64,000 nt of DNA. Source: Mesobacterium_A sp034670065 (GTDB taxonomy: Bacteria; Pseudomonadota; Alphaproteobacteria; Rhodobacterales; Rhodobacteraceae). Under the pieces are notes generated by a model. That model searched no databases and had not been told where the DNA came from. It saw only the letters and a program-made list of their open reading frames with translations. The translations under genes and the position numbers were made by a program. This document shows, one piece after another, positions 7,378-15,618 of this stretch (positions within the stretch are counted from its first letter, which is position 1; every line of letters starts with the position of its first letter). The stretch is taken from assembly GCA_034670065.1 (NCBI GenBank), contig JAXMOG010000002.1:620001-684000 (forward strand), read 5' to 3'.

Positions 7378-8493
7378 ATGTCGGTTGAAATCACAACCGT
7401 AGAAAACCACCGGTTCCCCTGTCCGAACTGCGGCGCTGACTTTCGGTTTGATCCGGAACAGTCCATGCTGGTTTGCGACCACTGCGGGGCCACAGATACC
7501 ATCAGCGCGGCGGGGCCCTGGAACGGATCAATCCGCGAATTGGGTTTTGATGCGGCGATGCGGGATTTGCTGCCGCTGCAAGAGTTGGAAGAAGTCCGCG
7601 TATCCAAATGCCCCAATTGCGGTGCGCAGGTAGAATTCGACCCCGATGTTCACGCACAGGACTGTCCGTTTTGTGCGACCCCTGTAGTGACGGACACAGG
7701 GACACATCGTCATATCAAGCCAAAAGGGCTTCTGCCGTTCGGGCTGAACGAAGACGCAGCGCGCGACGCTATGAACGTTTGGTTGGGGCGTCTGTGGTTC
7801 GCGCCAAATGGCCTGCAGGAATACGCCCGCAAGGGGCGGCGCATGCAGGGTATCTATGTGCCCTACTGGACCTTTGATGCAGATACAAAGTCACGTTACC
7901 GCGGGCAGCGGGGCACAGTTTCTCATGAAAGCAAACAAGTCACCCGGAACGGAAAATCCGAAACCGTGACCGTACAGAAAGTTGACTGGCGCCCCGTCTC
8001 GGGCCGTGTTGCACGCTTTTTTGACGATGTTCTGGTTCTGGCCTCAACGTCGTTGCCCAAACGGTTTACCACCGCCTTGGAACCTTGGGACTTGGCCGCG
8101 CTGGAGCCTTATCGCCCCGAATTTTTGGCAGGGTTTCGGGCAGAGGGTTATTCTGTGGATCTGGATCAAGGCTACAGCGAAGCCCGTGTCCAGATGGATA
8201 GAGTCATCGAACGGGACGTGAAATTCGACATTGGCGGCGATCGCCAGCGGATTAGCAATATCGAAACACAGATCAGCGACGTGACCTTCAAACATGTTTT
8301 GTTACCTGTTTGGCTGGCCGCCTATAAATACCGGGGCAAAACCTATCGCTTCGTTGTCAACGGTCGCACTGGGCAGGTCCAAGGAGAGCGGCCTTGGTCT
8401 GCTTGGAAGATCACGATTGCTGTGATTTTAGGGCTGATCGTGGCAGCCGGTGTCGGCTACCTTGTCGCAACGAACCAGACGCAGACAAATTAA
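7378..8493 (+). CDS. Double zinc-ribbon membrane protein (YdjG-like)
   Basis: A 371-residue protein. Two N-terminal Cys4 zinc ribbons are visible: CPNC with CDHC near residues 15-38, and CPNC with CPFC near residues 78-102. A central domain of about 230 residues contains YVPYWTFDADTKSRYRG, and a single membrane helix lies near the C-terminus (ITIAVILGLIVAAGVGYL). Proteins of this type are often labelled helicase-like or primosomal because of the zinc ribbon, but there is no helicase motif. The frame opens at 7309, but ATG 7378 has GGAG upstream and starts just before the ribbon. Its pairing with the SPFH gene mirrors ydjG-ydjI. Confidence 0.7.
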   Translation: MSVEITTVENHRFPCPNCGADFRFDPEQSMLVCDHCGATDTISAAGPWNGSIRELGFDAAMRDLLPLQELEEVRVSKCPNCGAQVEFDPDVHAQDCPFCATPVVTDTGTHRHIKPKGLLPFGLNEDAARDAMNVWLGRLWFAPNGLQEYARKGRRMQGIYVPYWTFDADTKSRYRGQRGTVSHESKQVTRNGKSETVTVQKVDWRPVSGRVARFFDDVLVLASTSLPKRFTTALEPWDLAALEPYRPEFLAGFRAEGYSVDLDQGYSEARVQMDRVIERDVKFDIGGDRQRISNIETQISDVTFKHVLLPVWLAAYKYRGKTYRFVVNGRTGQVQGERPWSAWKITIAVILGLIVAAGVGYLVATNQTQTN

Positions 8494-8532
8494 CAGGCTC
8501 GGTCACGGGCTGTATCGCAGGGGGAGAACAAG

Positions 8533-9507
8533 ATGTCGAAAACGGTTGTGATCAATGAACATGGCGGTCCCGAGAAGTTGTTGGTTGTAGACCGTGAGGT
8601 TGGGCAGCCGGGCAAAGGCGAAGTATGCATTCGCCATCATGCCTGCGGGTTGAACTTCATCGACGTCTATCAACGCTCCGGTCTTTATCCGATGGAGCTG
8701 CCTCACGCGTTGGGGATGGAAGCCGCCGGTGTGATCGAAGCCGTTGGCGAAGGGGTGACGCATCTGAAACCCGGTGATCGCGCCGCCTATGCCGCAGCGC
8801 CGTCTGGCGCGTATTGCGAAGCGCGGGTGATGCCCGCGGCCCAAGTGTGCCCGCTGCCTGACGCCATCTCTTTCGAAGAGGGCGCGGCGATGATGCTGAA
8901 GGGGCTGACGGTTAATTACCTGTTTCATCGCACCACACCATTGAAGGCAGGGGATACTGTCTTGTTCCACGCGGCCGCTGGCGGTGTTGGGTTGATCGCA
9001 TGCCAATGGGCCAAGTCCGAAGGGATAACCTTGATCGGCACTGCTGGCAGTGAAGAGAAGTGCAAATTGGCTTTGGAACATGGGGCCACGCATTGCATCA
9101 ACTACAGTGAGGAAGACTGGCCAGCTCAGGTCAAGGCGCTGACAGGTGGCAAAGGCGTAGACGCGGTTATGGATTCCGTCGGGGCGGCCACATTCGAAGG
9201 ATCGCTGGATTGTCTAAAGCCACTGGGCATGATGATCTCATTTGGCAATGCGTCCGGCCCTGTGCCGCCGGTTTCGTTGGCAACGCTGGCTGGGAAAGGG
9301 TCATTGAAAATCACCCGGCCCACTTTGTTTACCCATATCGCTGATCACCAGACCTGCCAGGACATGGCCAAGACACTTTTTGACAAGGTTGTCAGCGGCG
9401 CTGTGAAAATCAGGGTGTCACAGGTGTTCGAACTGGATGCGGTGGCCGATGCACATCGCGCTTTGGAAGCCAGATTGACCACAGGCCAAACGATTTTGAC
9501 CGTCTAA
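8533..9507 (+). CDS. qor: NADPH:quinone reductase, zeta-crystallin type
   Basis: A 324-residue zinc-independent medium-chain dehydrogenase/reductase. The N-terminal catalytic domain has GLNFIDVYQRSGLYPMELP and the family glycine stretch LGMEAAGVIEAVGEGV. The nucleotide-binding fold carries AAAGGVGLIACQWAK. The cysteine and histidine ligands of zinc alcohol dehydrogenases are absent, as expected for quinone reductases. It likely reduces quinones with NADPH in the cytosol. It lies 39 bases after the zinc-ribbon gene with its own GGGGGAG site and may be cotranscribed. A second enzyme of the same superfamily is encoded at 13376-14374. Confidence 0.9.
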   Translation: MSKTVVINEHGGPEKLLVVDREVGQPGKGEVCIRHHACGLNFIDVYQRSGLYPMELPHALGMEAAGVIEAVGEGVTHLKPGDRAAYAAAPSGAYCEARVMPAAQVCPLPDAISFEEGAAMMLKGLTVNYLFHRTTPLKAGDTVLFHAAAGGVGLIACQWAKSEGITLIGTAGSEEKCKLALEHGATHCINYSEEDWPAQVKALTGGKGVDAVMDSVGAATFEGSLDCLKPLGMMISFGNASGPVPPVSLATLAGKGSLKITRPTLFTHIADHQTCQDMAKTLFDKVVSGAVKIRVSQVFELDAVADAHRALEARLTTGQTILTV

Positions 9508-9600
9508 GGGGCGCAGACCCGAAAAAAAGCCATTGGAATTGGACGCAAATCGGAAACAAACCGTTTTTGCGTCTTATTTCGAGGGGTTTCGCTGCTTTTT

Positions 9601-9614
9601 GGTCAAATTTGACC
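9601..9614. promoter_or_regulatory. Perfect 14-bp palindrome GGTCAAATTTGACC (operator candidate)
   Basis: A perfect dyad upstream of the repeat-protein gene. It is followed 75 bases later by a second, different perfect 14-bp palindrome. The arms have no T-run and the arrangement looks like a dimeric regulator site rather than a terminator. No regulator can be named. Confidence 0.3.
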
Positions 9615-9689
9615 GTTTTGGCGAAATCCAGCCCAGAACCCGCCACATTTGCCATTCATTAACCATCTCCGGACGGGGGTCTGCCGCGT

Positions 9690-9703
9690 AGAATGCGCAT
9701 TCT
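9690..9703. promoter_or_regulatory. Perfect 14-bp palindrome AGAATGCGCATTCT (operator candidate)
   Basis: A second perfect dyad, 53 bases before the chosen start of the repeat-protein gene at 9756. Its position fits an operator in the promoter or 5' leader region. It is unrelated in sequence to the dyad at 9601-9614. No regulator can be named. Confidence 0.3.
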
Positions 9704-9755
9704 GAGTTGTAATTTCAGAAAGCACTTTGCGCGAACTTGGAATGGAGCGCCATTA

Positions 9756-11912
9756 ATGGCCAGTGTTAGTAACGAACAAAACCTCGCGGGCGACGCGAAA
9801 TCTACCCACTTGCCCGGCTTCGAAATCGTTGCCGATTACAATGGTACGGTTACGTTCGAGTATGAGGGCGCCGGTTACCGGAACGTCTTGGGTATGTACG
9901 AAATTGGTGACAAGGGCGAGATTTCGAACGTCACCATCCTTTTTGCCAACTCTTCCGCTGTTGGCAGCGGTGGCGATCTTGTGCCCGGTGTATCGACCGC
10001 AAATGTTGATCTGACCGGTGGTACACAAATCGGATTTTTCATCCTGCCAAACGGCTATAATGGCACAAACGCCAAATATCTGGTCGAAGGTGCAGACGCA
10101 GCCACATACGAGTTCCGCGATGCCGAAGGTAACGCTGTAGGAACGGATTATGTTGGCCCGACCTACATGTGGCACATCGATGAAGCAGGCAAAGCGACAA
10201 AGCTTTCCGCAATCTCTGGCGGCGTGTCCTGGCATTCTATTGGTTCGGAAGAAGCGGGCTACGGCCTGAACGCTGACGGAATTTCGCACACGCGCTTCAC
10301 GCTCGCCAACGAAGAGGGCATCAAATACCTGCGTATGGGTTTTGAAGACCTGTATAACGGTGGCGACAAAGACTACGACGATACGATGTTTTCCGTCGAT
10401 CTTGGTCCGGCCAACCTTGCCGCTGTTGAAAAGCAGCTGGGTGATGCAGACCTGCTGATCTCGCGCATTCGTATTGATGACACCAGCCCAGACCTGGGTC
10501 AGGACATTTTTGTAAAACTGGACGTTGAAAATAACGGCCACAAAGACGCAACAGACACCTCGTCGACCTTCTACTGGTCGCCGACCGAAGAGTTTGACGA
10601 AGATACAGCTGTTGAACTGACCAGCGATGGTCACGGTACGATGAAAGCCTTCGAAGTTGACTATGGTGAAACGAAACGCCTGCGCTACGAATCTTTCTCT
10701 GAGCTGGGTTCAGGTTATATCTTTGCCAAAATCGACCCGAATGATGCGGTCAAAGAAGAAGATGAAACCAACAACCTGTCTGACGGTGTTCCGATCACTG
10801 TCGCAAACTGGACAGGTCTGGCCGATCTGAAAATCGACAAGATTTTTGCCGGTGACACTGAATTGTCCGATGGTGAAGACCTGTTTGTTCAGCTTCATGT
10901 CAGTAACATGGGCTTTGCTGAGGCCGAAAATACACGCACGACGTTCTATTGGAGCGCGACGGACACCTTTGACGCGGAAACTGCCGTTAAAATCGATGCC
11001 GACAATCATGGTTCGCTGAAGATTGGCGAAACCGACACCAATGAGATTGAGCGCGTACGGTATGAAGATATCGCCGCCAATGGCGACGGTTTCATCTTTG
11101 GCGTGATCGACGCGGACAACCTGACCGAAGAAGGAAACGAGGAAAACAACGTATCTGATGCGTTGGCCGTAACCTTGGAAACGGTTGCTGGTCCTGACCT
11201 GATTGTCAGCGACTTCTCAGTGAAATCCGCCAGCCTGTCTTATGGTGAAGACCTCGTTGTGACGACAGACATTACTAACCAAGGCGAAAGCGATGCGCGC
11301 AGCGTGGCGACTTCGTTCTACTGGAGTGCGACAGACACGTTTGATGCGTCGACCGCCGTTCTTCTGGACAATGATCACCAGGGCCGTGTGCGCGCTGGTG
11401 CGACCGAAGGGAATGAAACCGAAGAAATCAAGTTCGAGAAATTGGCCGAACTTGGAGACGGTTTTGTCTTTGCGGTTGTGGACGACGCTGATGTTGTGGC
11501 CGAGGACGACGAAACGAACAACGTTTCTGAAGCCATCGCGATTTCGGTTGCCGATGAGGCTGAATCTGACCTGCAGATCACGCGTCTGCGCTTGTCACAG
11601 TCCAACTTGGAAGATGGCGACGACACCTTTGTCTATCTGGATGTTACCAACGCCGGTCAAAAGGATGTCTGGTCCACCCAAACCAAGCTGTATTGGAGCG
11701 AAACAGATCGCTTCGAAGAAGAAAGCGCCGTTCTGCTGGATACAGACAATCATGGTCTGCTGCGTGGCGGTGAAACCGAACAGGATGAGCGTACGCGCGT
11801 CCGCTATGAAGACCTGGAAGACTTGGGCAACGGTTTCATCTTTGGTGTGATCGGTGACGATACCCAAGACACGGGCTATGTCTCGGATGGAACCGAAGTG
11901 TTCTTGATGTAA
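9756..11912 (+). CDS. Large acidic DUF4114/CARDB repeat protein, probably surface or secreted
   Basis: A 718-residue, very acidic protein. Residues 1-225 contain a DUF4114-like region (GFFILPNGYNG, then FEDLYNGGDKDYDDTMF). Four CARDB-type beta-sandwich repeats follow, starting at residues 231, 356, 480 and 604. Each repeat has the pattern FYWS (LYWS in the last), D-x-F, the (N/D)HG region and GxxFxxxD near its end. Repeats 1-3 end in an ExNN-type Asn pair (TNN, ENN, TNN); repeat 4 lacks it and the chain stops at VFLM. No Sec signal peptide is visible, so export by a type I system or another non-Sec route is a guess. The frame is open from 9693, but ATG 9756 starts the conserved part. CARDB domains are usually adhesion modules. 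Confidence 0.7.
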   Translation: MASVSNEQNLAGDAKSTHLPGFEIVADYNGTVTFEYEGAGYRNVLGMYEIGDKGEISNVTILFANSSAVGSGGDLVPGVSTANVDLTGGTQIGFFILPNGYNGTNAKYLVEGADAATYEFRDAEGNAVGTDYVGPTYMWHIDEAGKATKLSAISGGVSWHSIGSEEAGYGLNADGISHTRFTLANEEGIKYLRMGFEDLYNGGDKDYDDTMFSVDLGPANLAAVEKQLGDADLLISRIRIDDTSPDLGQDIFVKLDVENNGHKDATDTSSTFYWSPTEEFDEDTAVELTSDGHGTMKAFEVDYGETKRLRYESFSELGSGYIFAKIDPNDAVKEEDETNNLSDGVPITVANWTGLADLKIDKIFAGDTELSDGEDLFVQLHVSNMGFAEAENTRTTFYWSATDTFDAETAVKIDADNHGSLKIGETDTNEIERVRYEDIAANGDGFIFGVIDADNLTEEGNEENNVSDALAVTLETVAGPDLIVSDFSVKSASLSYGEDLVVTTDITNQGESDARSVATSFYWSATDTFDASTAVLLDNDHQGRVRAGATEGNETEEIKFEKLAELGDGFVFAVVDDADVVAEDDETNNVSEAIAISVADEAESDLQITRLRLSQSNLEDGDDTFVYLDVTNAGQKDVWSTQTKLYWSETDRFEEESAVLLDTDNHGLLRGGETEQDERTRVRYEDLEDLGNGFIFGVIGDDTQDTGYVSDGTEVFLM
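10446..11909 (+). repeat. Four tandem coding repeats of about 372-375 bp
   Basis: Repeat starts are at 10446, 10821, 11193 and 11565, giving periods of 375, 372 and 372 bases (125, 124 and 124 residues). The repeats are clearly related in protein sequence and diverged in DNA, so this is an old duplication rather than a recent expansion. The fourth copy is cut short by the stop codon. Confidence 0.8.
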
Positions 11913-11931
11913 TACGTAGAAAATGACAGCT

Positions 11932-11967
11932 AAAACCGCCCCCCAAACCATTGGGGGCGGTTTTTTT
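11932..11967. terminator. Bidirectional intrinsic terminator
   Basis: A strong G/C hairpin (ACCGCCCCC pairing with GGGGGCGGT) flanked by an A-run on the left and seven T on the right. It lies between the convergent repeat-protein gene and dtd and should stop transcription from both sides. The dtd stop codon is inside the T-run. Confidence 0.85.
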
Positions 11968-12412
11968 ATGCGGCGTCTGTGTCGATCCAGATTGTGACAG
12001 GGCCGTCGTTTACCAAGGCAACCTGCATATCCGCGCCGAACTTGCCATTCTGCACTGGGATTTCCAGATTGGCGATTTGTTCAGTAAAATAGTGATACAG
12101 CTTTTCCCCGTCCTCTGGGCGGGCGGCAGCGGAAAAGCCGGGGCGATTGCCGCGCCGGGTGTCGGCGGCCAGCGTAAATTGGCTCACAATCAACGCACTG
12201 CCACCGATATCTTTGAGCGATCGGTTCATCTTGCCATCTGCATCCGCGAAGATGCGCAGCTTTGCGATTTTTGCGGCAAGCTTTTCAGCCGCACTTTCGC
12301 TGTCTCCGGTCATGGCGCAAACCAAAATCAACAGGCCTTGGTCAATCGTGCCAATCGTTTCGCCATCTACCGTTACAGTGGCTGACGTAACCCGTTGAAT
12401 CAGCGCTCTCAC
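11966..12412 (-). CDS. dtd: D-aminoacyl-tRNA deacylase Dtd
   Basis: A 148-residue protein that removes D-amino acids mischarged onto tRNA. Family motifs are visible: the start MRALIQRVTSATVTVDG, SQFTLAADTRRGNRPGF in the middle (the SQFTL active-site strand) and the C-terminal GPVTIWIDTD (family motif NGPVT; here NDGPVT). The start is taken as GTG at 12412, because that gives the canonical N-terminus and a 4-bp GTGA overlap with the stop of the upstream kinase gene. A longer frame to 12427 would add five residues that are not typical of the family. Confidence 0.93.
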   Translation of the reverse strand: MRALIQRVTSATVTVDGETIGTIDQGLLILVCAMTGDSESAAEKLAAKIAKLRIFADADGKMNRSLKDIGGSALIVSQFTLAADTRRGNRPGFSAAARPEDGEKLYHYFTEQIANLEIPVQNGKFGADMQVALVNDGPVTIWIDTDAA

Positions 12413-13311
12413 AATTCGTGATCCCAAGGTGGGTTTGCCCCGGCGCGGGCCACTGTGATTGCTGCCACGCGAGCACCCAGCTCTATTGCAGGGATCAGAT
12501 CGGCATCTGTTGCGCTGTCCAGCGCCGCACGGTTGAGCAACCCGCTGCGCTGAAGCCCGGCCAAAACACCGGCGTTGAACGTATCACCTGCGCCAACGGT
12601 ATCAACAACTTCGGCTTTGCGTGCAGGAACCGCGAAGGTGCCACCGGGCCGATAAACGCTGGCACCTTCGGCACCACGTGTGATCAATACCAAGGCAACA
12701 CCTTGATCAATCAGAGTTTCTGGGGTTTCGCCCAGCCAATCCATGTCTTCGTCCGAGAGTTTTACAATATCCGAATGGCGCAACATGGCCGTCAGTCGTG
12801 TACGATAGCTGTCTTCATCTGTGATGAAGCCGGGGCGGATGTTCGGGTCAATCATGATCAGCCGCTGTCCGGCCTCGCGCTGGCACAATGCGGCATATGC
12901 GTTGGCTGCGGGTTCCGCCACCAGGCTGATGCCACCAAAGAACAGCGCCGAAACCTCGTCTCCCAGATTGGGAAGATCGTCGTCGCTCAGCATACGGCCT
13001 GCAGTGTTTTCATCATAAAACGCGTATTTCGCGTGGCCATCTGTCAATGTCACAAAAGCCAAGGTCGTTGGTCGCGAAGACCGCGCCGCCAAATCGCTGT
13101 TCACATGGCTGTCGGTTAGAACCTGGGTCAACTGTTGGCCGAACAGATCGTCCGACAAGCCGCCAAAATACCCGGCAGGGGCGCCAAGCCGCCCGAGCGC
13201 GATGGATGTATTGAAAACCGCACCTCCTGCGAACGGGGCAAAAGCCGGTTCGCCTGCGCGGGTTTCGCGCGGCAACATGTCGATCAACGCTTCGCCACAA
13301 CACAGGATCAT
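12409..13311 (-). CDS. PfkB-family carbohydrate kinase (fructokinase-like)
   Basis: A 300-residue ribokinase/PfkB-family sugar kinase. The N-terminal signature is CGEALIDMLP, the first family stretch is GGAVFNTSIALGRLG at about residues 29-43, and the ATP-site signature DTVGAGDTFNAG lies at 237-248 with Asp243 as catalytic base. The best match by eye is fructokinase, but substrate specificity cannot be read from the sequence. It is followed by dtd with a 4-bp stop/start overlap. No sugar transporter is adjacent, so the physiological substrate is not indicated by context. Confidence 0.85.
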   Translation of the reverse strand: MILCCGEALIDMLPRETRAGEPAFAPFAGGAVFNTSIALGRLGAPAGYFGGLSDDLFGQQLTQVLTDSHVNSDLAARSSRPTTLAFVTLTDGHAKYAFYDENTAGRMLSDDDLPNLGDEVSALFFGGISLVAEPAANAYAALCQREAGQRLIMIDPNIRPGFITDEDSYRTRLTAMLRHSDIVKLSDEDMDWLGETPETLIDQGVALVLITRGAEGASVYRPGGTFAVPARKAEVVDTVGAGDTFNAGVLAGLQRSGLLNRAALDSATDADLIPAIELGARVAAITVARAGANPPWDHEL

Positions 13312-13375
13312 TGGCTATCCTTCCTAGAAATGTTTGCGGTAACATATGCCCAATCTGTTACCGCGCAGCAAGCTT

Positions 13376-14374
13376 TTAGGCTTCCGGAGCAACCGAAAGA
13401 ACGATTTTCCCGATATGCGCGGAACTCTCCATCCGGGCATGTGCTTTGGCAGCATCGTCCAGCTTGAACTCTGAATCCATTACCGGCGCGATTTTACCGG
13501 CATCCAGCAAGGGCCAAACCTTTTCACGTAATTCGTCGGCTATCGCCGCTTTGGCCAAGTCGCTTTGTGGGCGCAGGGTGGACCCTGTTATCGTGAGTCG
13601 ACGTGCCATGACCTGCACAAAGTTCATCTCGACAATCGGGCCTTCCAGGAACGCGATTTGAACCAGACGCCCGTCATCAGCCAGACTTTTGATGTTTCTG
13701 GGAATATAGCTGCCGCCGACCATATCTAAAATAAGGTTCGCACCGCCTTCGGAACGTAAGACATCAACAAAGTCTTCAGACTTGTAGTTGATCGTGCGTT
13801 CTGCGCCCAGATCGCTACAGGCTTTGCACTTGTCATCTGACCCGGCCGTCGCGAACACGCGGGCCCCAAAATGCGCAGCCAATTGAATAGCCGTTGTGCC
13901 AATCCCCGATGATCCACCGTGGATCAGAAACTTTTCGCCGGCCTGCAATCCCCCCCGCATGAAGACGTTGGACCAAACGGTGTAGTAGTTTTCCGGTAAA
14001 CAGGCGGCTTCTTTTAAGCTCAATCCGGCAGGCACTGGCAGACAATGAGCTGCCGGGGTGGCGACGTATTCGGCATAGCCTCCGCCCGGCAACAAAGCGC
14101 AGACCTGATCGCCCAACGCGACGTTTTCAACACCACTGCCCAAGGCCACAATGGTGCCAGAGGCTTCTAGTCCGGGCAGGTCACTGGCGGTGGGGGGCGG
14201 ATTATACTTCCCCGCGCGTTGCAGGGCATCGGGACGGTTCACGCCAGCATAGGCCACACGGATCACGACTTGCCCATGTGCGGGCTGCGGCACCGGGCGT
14301 GTACCCGTCACCAAAACATCTGGTCCACCCGGTTGAGTGATTTCGACGGCGCGCATTGTGGCTGGCAATGTCAT
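13376..14374 (-). CDS. NAD(P)H-quinone oxidoreductase, PIG3/QOR-like
   Basis: A 332-residue zinc-independent medium-chain reductase of the TP53I3 (PIG3) type. Motifs include MRAVEITQPGGPDVLV at the start, YAGVNRPDALQRAGKYNPPP, then LPENYYTVWSNVF and the nucleotide-binding stretch GGSSGIGTTAIQLA. ATG 14374 is chosen over the longer frame because AAAGGAGCT lies just upstream. It is only about 30-35 percent similar by eye to the reductase at 8533-9507, so the two are not a recent duplication. It lies between the kinase and coq9 genes, all leftward. Confidence 0.88.
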   Translation of the reverse strand: MTLPATMRAVEITQPGGPDVLVTGTRPVPQPAHGQVVIRVAYAGVNRPDALQRAGKYNPPPTASDLPGLEASGTIVALGSGVENVALGDQVCALLPGGGYAEYVATPAAHCLPVPAGLSLKEAACLPENYYTVWSNVFMRGGLQAGEKFLIHGGSSGIGTTAIQLAAHFGARVFATAGSDDKCKACSDLGAERTINYKSEDFVDVLRSEGGANLILDMVGGSYIPRNIKSLADDGRLVQIAFLEGPIVEMNFVQVMARRLTITGSTLRPQSDLAKAAIADELREKVWPLLDAGKIAPVMDSEFKLDDAAKAHARMESSAHIGKIVLSVAPEA

Positions 14375-14477
14375 GAACAGCTCCTTTGAATGTGTCGCTA
14401 AGGAATACACGCCAATGCGCAGTTCCGCCAGAAGCGACCGCCTTGGCGAGGTGACGCCAGAGAGTTTATTTGGCCGC

Positions 14478-15155
14478 CTATCGCCCGGTCACATGTCCGG
14501 GCAAATCATCTGCTTTGTTGGGCGCGCGCACACCGCTGAACAGCTTTTCGGCCCCCTGAAACAGTGCACCCAACCCCGGAGTTTTGCGGACCTGCCCTTT
14601 GAACTTCTCAAATTGCATAACGTCATCAATGCGGCGATCCAGGAACGCCCATGTCGCCTGATGGTCCAGCGAATCGTCGCCAAGCCAGTACAGCAGGGTT
14701 GAAGAGTAGACGCCCGACAATGTGGCGCGCTTTGTGTACCAATTGTAATCCTCGGACGTATCGCCAAGGTCATTCCAGATGCGATCCGCAGTGCCCCAAA
14801 CAGCCTTGGCGCCATCAGCGGCGTGCAAGGGCAGGGCGAAAAGCGTTGTTCCCCGGCGAACCGCTTCTTTGTCGTCAACAACCTCCAGCCGTGTCCGCAC
14901 GGCAAAGGCGACGCGATCGCGGAACCGCATGTCGCTTAGGTCTGCCTCGCTGAGGGCCTTGGACATCAGCGCATCACCCCGTTGGTGATAGGCCAGCGCC
15001 AAATCAACGGGCCCACGCGGCAAAAGGCTGTGGGCCACAATCGAATCGATGCCTGTTTCCTCCAAAGCGGCGTTCAACGTGGTTTCTGACCAGCCGTCGA
15101 ACGGCACATGCAAAAGGGCTGCATCCAGTATGTCATTGATGGTTTGCGTGCTCAT
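14478..15155 (-). CDS. coq9: COQ9 family protein (ubiquinone biosynthesis)
   Basis: A 225-residue TetR-like fold protein of the COQ9 family, which in mitochondria binds lipid and helps the COQ7 hydroxylation step of ubiquinone synthesis. Family stretches are the N-terminal ILDAALLHVPFDGWSETTL, the internal TKRATLSGVYSSTLLYWLGD and DDVMQFEKFK near the C-terminus. COQ9 homologues occur in alphaproteobacteria, which supports the taxonomic placement. It is divergent from rpsU across a 113-base promoter region. Confidence 0.92.
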   Translation of the reverse strand: MSTQTINDILDAALLHVPFDGWSETTLNAALEETGIDSIVAHSLLPRGPVDLALAYHQRGDALMSKALSEADLSDMRFRDRVAFAVRTRLEVVDDKEAVRRGTTLFALPLHAADGAKAVWGTADRIWNDLGDTSEDYNWYTKRATLSGVYSSTLLYWLGDDSLDHQATWAFLDRRIDDVMQFEKFKGQVRKTPGLGALFQGAEKLFSGVRAPNKADDLPGHVTGR

Positions 15156-15268
15156 GTCATCTCCGAACGTCTGTTGCAGTTACACTAGACAAAATATGGG
15201 GGCTTTGCTATATGGCCACCTCCTGCAATTTTCATGCAACTCAAACCTAGGAAGGTGGTGACAACCAC

Positions 15269-15475
15269 ATGCAGGTCAGTGTTCGCGACAACAATGTCGA
15301 TCAGGCGCTTCGTGCCCTGAAAAAGAAGCTGCAGCGCGAAGGCGTTTTCCGCGAAATGAAGCTTAAGCAACATTTCGAGAAGCCGTCCGAGAAAAAAGCG
15401 CGCGAAAAAGCCGAAGCAATTCGGCGTGCCCGCAAGCTGGCGCGTAAAAAGGCTCAGCGCGAAGGTATGCTCTAA
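15269..15475 (+). CDS. rpsU: 30S ribosomal protein S21
   Basis: A 68-residue very basic protein with the S21 start MQVSVRDNNVDQALRALKKK and the Lys/Arg-rich tail KARKLARKKAQ-like. AGGAAGGTGG upstream of the ATG is a strong ribosome-binding site. It is a single-gene unit followed by an intrinsic terminator. S21 contacts the anti-Shine-Dalgarno region of 16S rRNA during initiation. Confidence 0.97.
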   Translation: MQVSVRDNNVDQALRALKKKLQREGVFREMKLKQHFEKPSEKKAREKAEAIRRARKLARKKAQREGML

Positions 15476-15504
15476 GCAGCATCTTCACGATAGTCTATCT
15501 GACG

Positions 15505-15540
15505 ACCCCCGGGGCATCGGCCTTTCGGGGGTTTGTCTTT
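15505..15540 (+). terminator. Intrinsic terminator of rpsU
   Basis: ACCCCCG at 15505-15511 pairs perfectly with CGGGGGT at 15526-15532, followed by TTGTCTTTTC. It lies 30 bases after the rpsU stop. Confidence 0.75.
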
Positions 15541-15618
15541 TCTAAGGGTATGATTGACGCGGGTGCTTTGCACGTCCAGCAGTCCAATGGGCAAGTTTTG
15601 GCGCAGATGCGTAACTTG

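Noticed and set aside
7378..8493. Primosomal protein or helicase label for the zinc-ribbon protein
   Set aside because: Only the Cys4 ribbons resemble PriA; there is no Walker A or helicase motif, and there is a C-terminal membrane helix.
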